Counted from the stretch's first letter, positions 1 to 7,418 are shown. The stretch: DNA of 14,573 nt from 0-14-3-00-62-12 sp034440555 (GCA_034440555.1 JAWXCG010000009.1:1-14573); one strand, 5' to 3'. The notes: a model not told the origin generated them from the letters alone. Numbers and translations are program-made.

Positions 1-213
1 CAGGCGCGTTGAAGCTGAGTGCTTGCGTGTAGCAAATTGTGATCGCGCAGTGTTTGGGGCGGTTTGCGTGTATTTGAATCAGGTGCGGGCCTCAGCTTGT
101 GGGCGCTGCTGCCGTGGTGCTGACCGACGCTGTTGACGTAGCGCGTTTGTGCGACGCGCGGGTGATCGCAGTGATCGGTATAGGGGCTGGCATTGCGGTC
201 GTGCTGGGTGTTG
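1..213. other. No recognisable gene at window start
   Basis: No coding sequence with family resemblance, RNA gene or clear repeat was seen on either strand. Read on the minus strand this DNA lies downstream of the transposase remnant, so it may contain the outer end of the old insertion, but no terminal motif could be fixed. Confidence 0.4.
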
Positions 214-494
214 TCAGCCAAGATCGATCTGCGATTGCACGATGTTCATCGGCGCACCACAGCAGGCGCACAGCAGGGCCGTCGGGTACCGCTGCGCGAG
301 ACCCGACCTACGCTGCTGACCAACACGGCGCCGGGATCGAACTTCAAAAGCAGATGCAGCAAGGCGATCATGCGCTTGAGGTTGGGGTGCAGAAAGCCGA
401 AGATGCGCGCGCGTCGGAATCCTTTTGGCAGCACATGCCGCAGCACCAGAAGTAGGTCGGGTAAAAATTCCTTGTGCGAACAGGTCACAGTGGC
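214..494 (-). pseudogene. IS91-like transposase C-terminal remnant, frameshifted
   Basis: Read on the minus strand, about 490 down to 300 encodes LRHVLPKGFRRARIFGFLHP followed by a Leu-rich helix. This resembles the segment after the catalytic domain of IS91/IS801-type (Y2, rolling-circle) transposases, which typically reads 'LLHVLPKGFxRIRxYGFL'. The expected C-terminal zinc-binding end, here LCACCGAPMNIVQSQIDLG then a TGA at 214-216, lies in a different frame, so at least one frameshift falls near 270-300. The N-terminal catalytic part is absent because mutS begins at 547. No IS ends were recognised. This is a decayed insertion, probably inactive. The family assignment comes from remembered motifs and is fairly secure for the VLPKGF and CxCCGxPM blocks. 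Confidence 0.68.
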
Positions 495-546
495 CTTGTC
501 GAGGCTGCGCATATCAGCCCCTCGCCGGCTCTGCGACAATGCCCCG

Positions 547-3132
547 ATGAGCCAGACCTCCGCACTCGAACATACCCCGCTGATGAAGCAATACTTCCGC
601 GCCAAGGCGGACTATCCGGACACGCTGGTGTTTTTCCGGATGGGTGATTTCTATGAATTGTTCTATGACGATGCCCGCAAAGCGGCACGTCTGCTGGATG
701 TCACACTGACACAGCGCGGGCAGTCGGCGGGCCAGCCGATTCCAATGGCGGGGGTGCCCTACCACGCAGTGGAAGGGTATCTGGCGAAGCTGTTGCGGCT
801 TGGCGAATCCGCGGCGATTTGCGAACAGATCGGCGACCCGGCATTGGCCAAGGGTCTGGTCGAACGCAAAGTAGTACGCGTGATCACGCCCGGCACATTG
901 ACCGACGAGGCCCTGCTTGAGGATCGACGCGACAATCTGTTGCTGGCCTTGTCGGTAGGTGTAGATCGCTACGGTATTGCATATGCCGATGTCGCGGCCG
1001 GACGCTTCGTGCTGCTGGAGTGTCACAGTCAGAACGCGCTGGCAGCGGAGCTTGCACGCCTGGCGCCGGCCGAAACCCTGATTGACGAATCGCAGGCGCT
1101 GCCGCGTTGCGCACACTCGTTGAATGGGCAGCGACGCAGACCACCGTGGCATTTCGACGCCGATACTGCGCGCCGCGAGCTGGCCGCGTTTTTCGGCACG
1201 CGCGATCTTAAGGGATTTGGTTGTGAAGACAAGGCGCTGGCACTTGGCGCGGCTGGCGCACTACTCGCCTACCTGAAAGATACTCAGAAAAGTGCGCTGC
1301 CACATCTGAATCGATTGAGCGTGGAGGAAGCCGACGAGACGGTTGCGATGGACGCGGCGACACGACGCAACCTGGAATTGGACACGCACGCCAGCGGCCG
1401 TGTCGAACACACCCTGTTCGGGGTGGTCGATGCCTGCGTCAGTCCGATGGGCTCGCGTCAGCTGCGACGCTGGCTGCATCGACCATTGCGCGATCAGACG
1501 CAGTTGCGGCTGCGTCACCATGCAATCGCCAGCCTGATCGATTTGGCTGCACATCTGCCGCTGCGTGATGTGTTGCGCGGTGTCGGTGACTGCGAACGAA
1601 TCAATGCACGCATCGCGCTGCGTTCGGCTCGGCCGCGCGATCTTTCGACGATTCGCGATGCCCTGCATCTGCTGCCGCAATTGCGTGCAACTTTGACCGC
1701 GGTGGACAGCCCCCGCGTCGGCGCTCTGCTGACCGAACTGGGCGAACACGATTCACTGACCGCACTGCTGGCAAGCAGTCTGGTTGACGCGCCGCCCGCA
1801 TTGGCTCGCGATGGCGGCTGCATCCGCGCGGGCTTCGACGCCGAGCTCGACCAGCTGAGACTGCTGTCGACCAACGCCGATCAGTATCTGATCGATCTGG
1901 AGATACGCGAACGCGAGAGCAGCGGCATCGCCACGCTCAAGGTCGGTTACAACCGTGTGCACGGCTATTACATTGAAATCAGCCACGCGCAATCATCCAA
2001 AGCGCCAACGCATTACACGCGGCGGCAGACTATCAAAGGTGCCGAGCGCTACATCACCGAAGAGCTGAAACACTTCGAGGACAAGGTGCTGTCGGCGCGC
2101 GAGCGTTCGCTGATGCGCGAGAAGGCACTTTACGAATCCCTGCTCGACGCGCTGCTGATCGAACTTGACGCGCTTAAATCAGTGGCATCGGCACTGGCCG
2201 AACTTGATGTGCTGGCGGCACTCGCGGATCGCGCGCAATCATTGAACTGGGCGCAGCCGGTACTCGACCAGCAGCCCGGCATCGAAATCCATCGCGGTCG
2301 CCATCCGGTGGTGGAAGCAGTGCGCAAGGATCCGTTCGAACCCAACGATACGCGACTTGACCCGGAGCGGCGCATGCTGATCATTACCGGGCCCAATATG
2401 GGCGGCAAGTCGACCTACATGCGACAGACCGCGCTGATCGTTTTGCTCGCACATGTCGGCAGCTTCGTTCCTGCTGATGCAGCGCGCATCGGCCCGATTG
2501 ACCGCATCTTCACCCTCATCGGTTCCGGCGACGACCTCGCTGCTGGCCAATCGACTTTCATGGTCGAGATGAGCGAGACGGCCAATATCCTGCACGACGC
2601 GACATCGCAAAGCCTGGTTTTGATGGACGAAATCGGACGCGGCACGTCAACCTATGACGGCCTCGCGTTGGCGCAGGCTAGCGCGATACAGCTGGCGCGG
2701 GTCAATCGCGCGTACACCTTGTTTGCCACCCATTACTTCGAGCTGACCGCACTCGCCGGTTCGATCGAGGGCATCCACAATGTGCATCTGGATGCGGTCG
2801 AACATGGCGAGGATCTGGTATTTCTGCATGCAGTGAAGGAAGGCCCAGCCGATCGCAGCTTCGGGCTGCAAGTGGCTGCGATCGCCGGCGTGCCAAAACC
2901 TGTAATCGCCGCCGCGCGCAAGCACTTGGCCGCGCTGGAGTCAGGCCGCGAAGCCAGACACAACGGCGATGCATACAGCACGAGCTCGGACACGAGTGCG
3001 ACGCCACCGCAGCAGTCCGGATTGTTTGACGCAACGCCAGCAGCGATCTCTTCGCTGCGCGACATCGACCCCGATGCACTGACTCCACGCGAGGCACTTG
3101 AAGCGCTGTATCGCCTCAAGGCGCTTTTGTAG
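547..3132 (+). CDS. mutS: DNA mismatch repair ATPase MutS
   Basis: MutS binds base mismatches and small loops as a dimer and, with MutL, starts methyl-directed or nick-directed repair. The 861-aa product is full length for MutS-I. Visible landmarks are the mismatch-reading Phe-x-Glu in GDFYELF (F35, E37), the Walker A GPNMGGKST at 615-623, and the Walker B/signature LMDEIGRGTS with D694-E695, almost exactly at E. coli numbering. The 'FATHYFELT' segment and the C-terminal helix-turn-helix region follow. QSGLF at 823-827 fits a beta-clamp-binding motif in the flexible C-terminal linker, as in E. coli. The ATG at 547 is chosen because homology starts there; the frame is open upstream to 193, but that part reads through the transposase remnant. 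No strong Shine-Dalgarno is visible. The gene appears monocistronic. Confidence 0.97.
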   Translation: MSQTSALEHTPLMKQYFRAKADYPDTLVFFRMGDFYELFYDDARKAARLLDVTLTQRGQSAGQPIPMAGVPYHAVEGYLAKLLRLGESAAICEQIGDPALAKGLVERKVVRVITPGTLTDEALLEDRRDNLLLALSVGVDRYGIAYADVAAGRFVLLECHSQNALAAELARLAPAETLIDESQALPRCAHSLNGQRRRPPWHFDADTARRELAAFFGTRDLKGFGCEDKALALGAAGALLAYLKDTQKSALPHLNRLSVEEADETVAMDAATRRNLELDTHASGRVEHTLFGVVDACVSPMGSRQLRRWLHRPLRDQTQLRLRHHAIASLIDLAAHLPLRDVLRGVGDCERINARIALRSARPRDLSTIRDALHLLPQLRATLTAVDSPRVGALLTELGEHDSLTALLASSLVDAPPALARDGGCIRAGFDAELDQLRLLSTNADQYLIDLEIRERESSGIATLKVGYNRVHGYYIEISHAQSSKAPTHYTRRQTIKGAERYITEELKHFEDKVLSARERSLMREKALYESLLDALLIELDALKSVASALAELDVLAALADRAQSLNWAQPVLDQQPGIEIHRGRHPVVEAVRKDPFEPNDTRLDPERRMLIITGPNMGGKSTYMRQTALIVLLAHVGSFVPADAARIGPIDRIFTLIGSGDDLAAGQSTFMVEMSETANILHDATSQSLVLMDEIGRGTSTYDGLALAQASAIQLARVNRAYTLFATHYFELTALAGSIEGIHNVHLDAVEHGEDLVFLHAVKEGPADRSFGLQVAAIAGVPKPVIAAARKHLAALESGREARHNGDAYSTSSDTSATPPQQSGLFDATPAAISSLRDIDPDALTPREALEALYRLKALL

Positions 3133-3191
3133 GCACGCCCCGAGGTTGGGCGCTCAGTCCGACCTGACCCATCCAGCCTTGCCTTACCGCT

Positions 3192-3578
3192 TCACCAACG
3201 GCCGTAAATATCCACGCGTGCCTGGTCAAGGGAAAGCTCGGTGTCACCGATCACGCCAACTGCAACCACACAGCGTTTGCCGCCGCGAAGATCGATCCAG
3301 CGCGTTTCACCGCCCTTGGCGATGTGGTCGCGCACTGGCAAGCGATCGGTTTCGCCGTTGCGATAACGAACCCACAACGTCTCGACCTCGACGCGACCGT
3401 GCTTGGCACCCAGCTTGATCGCGTTGATGCGTGGCTTGCACGAAGTGCTGACAACATCAACGTCATTTTCGTGATGCGACAACCGTGTACTTCCCAGCAA
3501 CCGGGACTCCGCAGCAGCCCCGCCCGCACCTATCAGCAAGGCCATCGACATGGCCAACTTGGTGTTGATTGATTTCAC
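3192..3578 (-). CDS. Small secreted protein with conserved Cys pair (DUF2541-like)
   Basis: The 128-aa product has a Sec signal peptide (basic MKSINTK, hydrophobic 8-22, likely cleavage after AAA at 23). The mature part looks like a beta-sandwich, with a pattern YRNGE..RLPVRD..KGGETRWIDLRGGKRCV and Cys47/Cys103 able to form a disulfide. This is reminiscent of DUF2541-type (YaaI-like) periplasmic proteins, but that is from memory. Function is unknown. Translation starts at GTG 3576-3578, supported by a strong GGAGG eight bases upstream. It stands apart from its neighbours, with its own 200-bp upstream region, and converges with mutS, leaving 59 bp between the stops. Confidence 0.8.
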   Translation of the reverse strand: MKSINTKLAMSMALLIGAGGAAAESRLLGSTRLSHHENDVDVVSTSCKPRINAIKLGAKHGRVEVETLWVRYRNGETDRLPVRDHIAKGGETRWIDLRGGKRCVVAVGVIGDTELSLDQARVDIYGRW

Positions 3579-3621
3579 GCTTTGTTCCTCCGGTTTGACG
3601 CTGACGGGCGCCGTGACTGTA

Positions 3622-3648
3622 TCAACGCCTCAGGTGCACAGGCGTTGA
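3622..3648. promoter_or_regulatory. 9-bp inverted repeat upstream of 3578 gene
   Basis: TCAACGCCT and AGGCGTTGA form a perfect 9-bp inverted repeat with a 9-bp spacer, about 45 bp upstream of the GTG start at 3578. It could be an operator for a dimeric regulator or a 5'-UTR hairpin of the minus-strand transcript. There is no T-run, so an intrinsic terminator is unlikely. The only promoter-like match nearby is a poor -10 (TATACC on the minus strand) with no good -35. Confidence 0.4.
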
Positions 3649-3782
3649 CGCCGATGGTATAGCTCAGTTTGATCGGATGCAGGTGCTGTAATGCGGCTCG
3701 GGACCATCCCGTGCTGCATTGCGAACGCACAACCTTGGCAAACGCTACGCAGCGTCGCCGCAACGCTCCAATGCGCAACCCG

Positions 3783-4646
3783 CTATGAAGCAGTCGGCGG
3801 CAGCGGACTCTCGAACCCGTTTTCCATAATCAGAATCGGAGGCAGCGCCGGGCACAGCAAACTCCAACTGCGCGCGAACTGCAACGTGCCGTTTCGCGTT
3901 TCGGTGCACGCCAGCTGCGCCGTGGTGTCGGTCAGTTGTTGGGTGCAGCTCATACCGAGCAATCCGGAGCCAGTGAGATTGCTGACGAAAGCCAGCGGTT
4001 GGGGTGCACTCAGCACCGGGCCGAAACTCGCCCCGACCTGAGCCGCGAGTTGGCAGTCGTGTAGTTCGATGGCGGCACCGAATCCGCCGGCGACGAATTC
4101 GGCACTGATTTCGCCAACACCTTGGGCAAGAACAATGGTGCTATTGGCGGCAGGCTGATAGTTGAACTGCGCCTGCGGCGAGTTCGGTCCGACGCGGATC
4201 ACGCCCACGCCAGTCGGTGCAGTGCAGCTGGGGGAAGGGCCGACCAAACCCGAACATTCGATCGCGCTGTTGTCGAGTGCAAAATCGTGGCTGCCACCCG
4301 GAGTCGCAGGCGCAATCGTAAAACCGATCTCGCAATAGCGAACCAGAGTGCTGGTCAACGGCGAGCCGCTGCCCGGAGAAATGATCCGAACGCGCCCTGC
4401 AGCTGGCAGGAGGCACAGCGCACCATTGCGCGCTGTCAGTTGCGCGGTGAAGCGCGTGGCGTTGTAGGTAAACTCGACCTGGGTATCAGTAGTCTCGCCA
4501 TCACCGCGAAAACCAACGAATAACAGCGGAGCGGTCTGGCCGCCGGGCGATCCCGCCACCGCGGGCGAAGCGAACTCGTACTGCCCCGCTACGCTGGCAC
4601 CAGAACCATAGCCCAGAATTACCATCAGCAGTGCGCGCGCATTCAT
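3783..4646 (-). CDS. Secreted cysteine-rich protein of unknown function, 'NGFE' tail
   Basis: The 287-aa protein begins with a short signal peptide (MNARALLMVILGYGSGASVAG, cleavage near residue 21). The mature chain is rich in Gly, Ala, Thr and Ser, with eight cysteines spread over the length, which suits a disulfide-bonded extracytoplasmic beta protein. It ends ILIMENGFESPLPPTAS; tails of the form 'I(F)xDGFE' are common on exported proteins of Xanthomonadales. No catalytic motif or named domain is recognisable. The ATG at 4644-4646 is the start that places the signal peptide correctly; its Shine-Dalgarno is weak. It is transcribed away from the GIY-YIG gene. It is real by codon-level coherence and export signals; function is not assigned. 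Confidence 0.75.
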   Translation of the reverse strand: MNARALLMVILGYGSGASVAGQYEFASPAVAGSPGGQTAPLLFVGFRGDGETTDTQVEFTYNATRFTAQLTARNGALCLLPAAGRVRIISPGSGSPLTSTLVRYCEIGFTIAPATPGGSHDFALDNSAIECSGLVGPSPSCTAPTGVGVIRVGPNSPQAQFNYQPAANSTIVLAQGVGEISAEFVAGGFGAAIELHDCQLAAQVGASFGPVLSAPQPLAFVSNLTGSGLLGMSCTQQLTDTTAQLACTETRNGTLQFARSWSLLCPALPPILIMENGFESPLPPTAS

Positions 4647-4795
4647 CAGCTCGAGTTTCCGTCGCTATGATCGCAGGTTACTCCTGCCTGCAATTGTGAT
4701 GTGAGACGCTACTGTCAGTTTTGCAAACTCACCATCTGCGCTGGCGAAAAGCGCATCGTTACTCATCGCTCGGCGTTTACCTGTATATGAAAGTT

Positions 4796-4801
4796 TATAA
4801 T
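4796..4801 (+). promoter_or_regulatory. Perfect -10 hexamer upstream of the GIY-YIG gene
   Basis: TATAAT lies 51 bp before the ATG at 4853. The DNA around it is AT-rich compared with the GC-rich surroundings. No good -35 sits at 16-18 bp: TTTACC at 4776 is only 14 bp away. It is a plausible sigma-70 promoter on the strength of the -10 alone. Confidence 0.4.
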
Positions 4802-4852
4802 CCGCTTCCTGGGTTGAGACTGGCGAGAGGCTGTGCAACGAATGGCATCTCA

Positions 4853-5149
4853 ATGAAAACTGGTATCGAAGGTCGGCGCGACTGGTTCCTCTATGTGCTC
4901 GAATGCACTGGAGGCACCCTATACACCGGTATAAGTACGGACGTGGCACGTCGCTTCGAGCAGCATCGAATCGGCAAGGGTGCGCGCTACACGCGCGCAC
5001 GACCACCGTTGCGTCTGCTTGCGAGTTTTCAATTCGATTCGCAATCACAGGCGCTCATAGCTGAGGTTGCCTTCAAGAAATTGCGCGCGGCGGCCAAACG
5101 CAAGTGCTGCGGGGATGCATCAATAGCAATGGCCGAGGCACACGACTAG
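4853..5149 (+). CDS. GIY-YIG nuclease-superfamily protein (UPF0213/YhbQ-like)
   Basis: The 98-aa protein is a compact single GIY-YIG domain. The hallmark strands read FLYVLEC and LYTGIST (the YVL...YTG variant), followed by DVARRFEQHRIGKGARYTRAR with the catalytic-type Arg and His, then a helix LIAEVAFKKLR. Its size and layout match the YhbQ/UPF0213 group, linked in the literature to DNA damage tolerance or structure-specific nicking; the role here is inference. The ATG at 4853 is preferred because homology begins a few residues later. The frame is open upstream to 4721, but that stretch contains the TATAAT promoter-like sequence and has no family resemblance. No clear Shine-Dalgarno directly precedes the start. 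Confidence 0.85.
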   Translation: MKTGIEGRRDWFLYVLECTGGTLYTGISTDVARRFEQHRIGKGARYTRARPPLRLLASFQFDSQSQALIAEVAFKKLRAAAKRKCCGDASIAMAEAHD

Positions 5150-5258
5150 CGACGAAAACTTCAGCGACGCAGCGTGACTGTGATCGAGCAAAGCGCTCAT
5201 CGTGTGCTGGGAAAACGTTCAAATTTCCCCCAGTCCGACAAGACCAGACGGCGCACCA

Positions 5259-5393
5259 AGGAACCTCTGAATAGGTCACCAGATCGACTTCGACGTACCG
5301 CTTGGTGCTTGCCACGCCCTGGAAAAACCTGCGGTTTTTTCGCCCCTGCCTCAGGGGGCTATCGCAGCTCCGAACTTGTTCAGAAGATTCCTA
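5259..5393. repeat. Imperfect palindromic element B (MITE/REP-like)
   Basis: The left end reads AGGAACCTCTGAATAGGTC. The reverse complement of the right end reads AGGAATCTTCTGAACAAGTT, so the termini form about 19 bp of imperfect inverted repeat, mostly differing by transitions plus one indel. The interior holds two nested hairpins (see terminator). The right terminus supplies the TAG stop of the glycosyltransferase gene on the minus strand. The terminal GGAACCTC also ends element C (12703-12849), and the right-end 33 bp recur in degraded form at 9455-9487. No transposase is encoded. The left boundary is uncertain by 1-2 bp. Confidence 0.6.
5323..5357. terminator. Likely bidirectional intrinsic terminator between convergent genes
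   Basis: AAAAACC-TGC-GGTTTTT (5323-5339) is a perfect 7-bp stem that reads into a T-run on both strands. An adjacent CCCCTG-CCT-CAGGGG hairpin occupies 5343-5357. It lies between the stops of the GIY-YIG gene (+) and the glycosyltransferase (-), where a shared terminator is expected. The first stem has only two GC pairs, so its strength is uncertain. Confidence 0.5.
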
Positions 5394-6569
5394 AGCTGCG
5401 AGTAGATCGTCCACTTCGGCGAGCAAAGTGCTCAAAGGTTCGAAAACACGTTCGCGATGGCAGGCGGCAACGCGCTCGGCTTGCCGAGTGAAGCTCGGTT
5501 CCGTCAACAACCTGCGCATGGGCGTCAGAAAATCCGCAGAGGTAAGCGGAGGCATGACCACAAGGCTGGTGCCAAGACGTTCGCCCATTCGAGAGGTCAG
5601 AAAATGCTCGGTGTGCAATGGCATCAACAGCGTCGGCTTGCCAAATTGCGTAGCCAATCCATGCAAACCGCCGCCATGGCAGATCACCAGATTGGCGTGC
5701 ACAAGTGCTTGGTTCAAATCGATCGGCTGGGGGCAGTAGCGGATATGCGCCGCCTGCGGCAGCTTGGCGGAATCCGAGAGGCCCACAAAGCAAAGGATGG
5801 ATAGCGCCTGCTGCCGCGCGAGCGCTCCGAGCAGTCGTTCGGCATGCGCGTATTCCGGGCGCAGGTAAACAAAGGCACGTTTGGCATCGACAACTCCTGG
5901 CCAGTCGGGCTTGTCGCCACCGACCGCCTGATGTCCGATGTAACGCACTGCCGTGCGCGGGCCGAACGGATCAAGCTCAGGCAGACAGCGCAAAAGCTGT
6001 CTGCTGGCTGCGAACGCCTCTGGCAGGTCGGCTGCCAGCGCCAGGCCGCATCTGCTGCGAGCCAGATTGACGTGATCGAGAAGGCGCACCGCGCGCTCGG
6101 ACGTCGCACCAGCATCGGCGCGCTCCCAATCGCGAAACATCGACCACGCACACGCATCAGTGGCATGAAAGTAACCGTCGTAATTGAGTCGCGGTGCCAG
6201 TCCCTGAGTCGCCGCCAGGGTCATCGGCGCTGCATCGGTCACAATGAGATCCGGGCGGACTAGCTTAAGCAGCCCACGCCACGCGCGAAACTGCGCTTGC
6301 ACGGTCTCGGCCGAGTGGCCGCCCGATTCGAACCACAGCACGTCCGAGAGCGCATTCATCTGGCGTGGCTGCTGTAGCAGGCCGGGGAAAAATGGTGTCG
6401 AGACCAGCGTGTGTGCGCTGCCGTCAAAGGCGCGTTGCAGCCTGAGCAAATCGCGCGCGGCCACGACCACCTCGTGTCCACGCTGCTGCAGTCGATCGGC
6501 CAGCGCGCGCAGGGGCAGCGCGTGCCCGAGTCCACCGCCCAACTCCCATACGATCAGGATTCTGGCCAT
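5391..6569 (-). CDS. GT-B glycosyltransferase, GT1/MGT-like (paralogue 1)
   Basis: The 392-aa soluble protein resembles the UDP-glycosyltransferase/MurG-like superfamily, which transfers sugar from a nucleotide sugar to an acceptor. The N-terminal acceptor half opens ILIVWELGGGLGH with His16 in the catalytic-base region. The C-terminal donor half has ICHGGGLHGLATQFGKP with His298 in the nucleotide-binding HGG motif, followed by MPLHTEHF, which replaces the usual PxxxDQ. Length is typical. It is clearly paralogous to the gene at 7538: both share WELGGGLGH, DVLW, DAAPM, FRDWE..DAG and ERLLGALAR. ATG 6569 is chosen since homology starts immediately and a weak AGG lies about 7 bases upstream; the frame is open to 6638. 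The TAG stop overlaps the end of element B. Donor and acceptor are unknown. Confidence 0.85.
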   Translation of the reverse strand: MARILIVWELGGGLGHALPLRALADRLQQRGHEVVVAARDLLRLQRAFDGSAHTLVSTPFFPGLLQQPRQMNALSDVLWFESGGHSAETVQAQFRAWRGLLKLVRPDLIVTDAAPMTLAATQGLAPRLNYDGYFHATDACAWSMFRDWERADAGATSERAVRLLDHVNLARSRCGLALAADLPEAFAASRQLLRCLPELDPFGPRTAVRYIGHQAVGGDKPDWPGVVDAKRAFVYLRPEYAHAERLLGALARQQALSILCFVGLSDSAKLPQAAHIRYCPQPIDLNQALVHANLVICHGGGLHGLATQFGKPTLLMPLHTEHFLTSRMGERLGTSLVVMPPLTSADFLTPMRRLLTEPSFTRQAERVAACHRERVFEPLSTLLAEVDDLLAA

Positions 6570-6636
6570 GCCAAGCCTGCATTTCCACGAATGACTGATC
6601 CCGCTGGATCGGGGGAGAACCGCGTTGGCGCAGCCC

Positions 6637-6664
6637 AAAACAAAACGGGGTGCAGAGCACCCCG
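6637..6664 (-). terminator. Strong rho-independent terminator, minus strand
   Basis: CGGGGTGC (6646-6653) and GCACCCCG (6657-6664) form a perfect 8-bp GC-rich stem with a 3-nt loop. On the minus strand it is followed by TTTTGTTTT. It would stop transcripts coming from the gene at 6870-7418 before the glycosyltransferase start at 6569, so these two minus-strand genes are probably separate units. On the plus strand the T-run is missing. Confidence 0.75.
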
Positions 6665-6672
6665 ATTGATTC

Positions 6673-6836
6673 TAGTGTGGTGTTGCGCCCTATGCGGCGC
6701 AAATAAAATGGATGGGCTTGGCCCCGTGGCGAGGCGCGAATTGCCGCCAAGGCTGGCGGCCTTGGCAAGATTGGCAACGACGCCACGGGGTCGAGGACGC
6801 GATTTTATGTGTCGCATAGGGTGCAACACCACACTA
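6673..6836. repeat. 164-bp TA-ended palindromic element A (MITE-like or structured RNA)
   Basis: The outer arms 6673-6709 and 6802-6836 match as inverted repeats except for three G/A-type differences and a 2-bp insertion. Both ends are TA: TAGTGTGGTGTTGC and its complement. A second pair of arms, 6720-6731 and 6781-6792 (CCCCGTGGCG core), continues the stem. The apex 6741-6777 can fold as GCCGCCA/TGGCGGC or as GCCAAGG/CCTTGGC. No ORF of interest lies inside. TA at both ends would fit insertion at a TA target, as used by IS630/Tc1-mariner-type elements and their non-autonomous derivatives. It could instead be a conserved 3'-UTR structure of the upstream gene. Confidence 0.7.
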
Positions 6837-6839
6837 ACA

Positions 6840-6857
6840 ACCGTCGCAATTGACGGT
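6840..6857 (-). terminator. Hairpin just after the 6870-7418 gene, possible weak terminator
   Basis: ACCGTC and GACGGT form a 6-bp stem with a 6-nt loop, 12 bp past the TGA of the choice-of-anchor-D gene on the minus strand. It is followed by TTGTTAG, a poor T-tract. It may be a weak terminator or a 3'-end stabiliser; the stronger terminator lies at 6637-6664. Confidence 0.35.
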
Positions 6858-6869
6858 GGCGTTACGACA

Positions 6870-7418
6870 TCAGTGACGACGCGCGAACACTATGCCGGCG
6901 CCGCCAAGACCCGCCAGCATCAGCAGCAGACCAAGGTTGCCCAGCACTGGAATGGATAACGTACCCACACCGGTGCCGGTTACCGGGACCAGGGTTACGC
7001 CCTGAAGCCCACTAGTGCTAGCGGTGATCGACGTGTCTCCCGCCTGAACTCCAGGCGCACTCGGTGCGAACACGACACCGATGGTGCACGGGCTCGGCGC
7101 TGCGCCGCCGATGGGACAGGTACCGCCGCTGCGCGAATAGCCAGCCGGGAATGCCAGTGCATCGACCGAGAACGTAGTGCCTTTGGGCTGCACACCCGAC
7201 ATCACTTTTCCGCCGTAGGCGATGCTGACGGTCAGGGTTTGCACCGCACTGGTGGTGCCGGTCGGGACCGAACCGAAATTCAGATTGGGCGGGCTGACTA
7301 CTGGACCGGCGTAACCGCCGTTGACCGCTGCCTGACTGGCCATCGCGGCGCCGCTGGCAATCACTGCCACGCACATTGCAGCCTTCCAACGGCTCAGGCG
7401 GGTGCTTTTATTCTTCAT
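6870..7418 (-). CDS. Secreted choice-of-anchor-D protein with IPTL-CTERM-like tail
   Basis: The 182-aa protein has a signal peptide (basic MKNKSTRLSRWK, hydrophobic 13-26, cleavage near SQA-A at 30-31). It then carries one immunoglobulin-like ASH/choice-of-anchor-D domain (about 43-150: PPNLNFGSVPTGTTS, a Cys101/Cys111 pair, VVFAPSAPG, VPVTGTG). The tail is SIPVLGNLGLLLM, a hydrophobic helix to about 177, and a terminal RRH. This has the plan of IPTL-CTERM sorting signals (IPTL-x-WG, transmembrane, basic end), but the usual Trp is Leu here. Such tails are thought to direct surface proteins to a processing system. ATG 7418 is backed by GGAGAG seven bases upstream. It lies between the two glycosyltransferase paralogues and diverges from the second. 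Confidence 0.82.
   Translation of the reverse strand: MKNKSTRLSRWKAAMCVAVIASGAAMASQAAVNGGYAGPVVSPPNLNFGSVPTGTTSAVQTLTVSIAYGGKVMSGVQPKGTTFSVDALAFPAGYSRSGGTCPIGGAAPSPCTIGVVFAPSAPGVQAGDTSITASTSGLQGVTLVPVTGTGVGTLSIPVLGNLGLLLMLAGLGGAGIVFARRH

Noticed and set aside
99..455. Plus-strand open frame before mutS, and the in-frame extension of mutS back to 193
   Set aside because: The transposase-like signal is on the opposite strand over the same DNA, and MutS homology begins exactly at the ATG at 547.
246..605. Single intact minus-strand frame over the transposase relic
   Set aside because: Its N-terminal part is antisense to mutS and the zinc-binding end is in another frame, so it is a pseudogene and not a 119-aa gene.
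3133..3191. CGCCC...GGGCG hairpin after mutS
   Set aside because: Only a 5-bp stem with no following T-tract; insufficient for a terminator call.
4721..4852. Upstream extension of the GIY-YIG gene
   Set aside because: This stretch has no family resemblance and contains a TATAAT promoter-like sequence.
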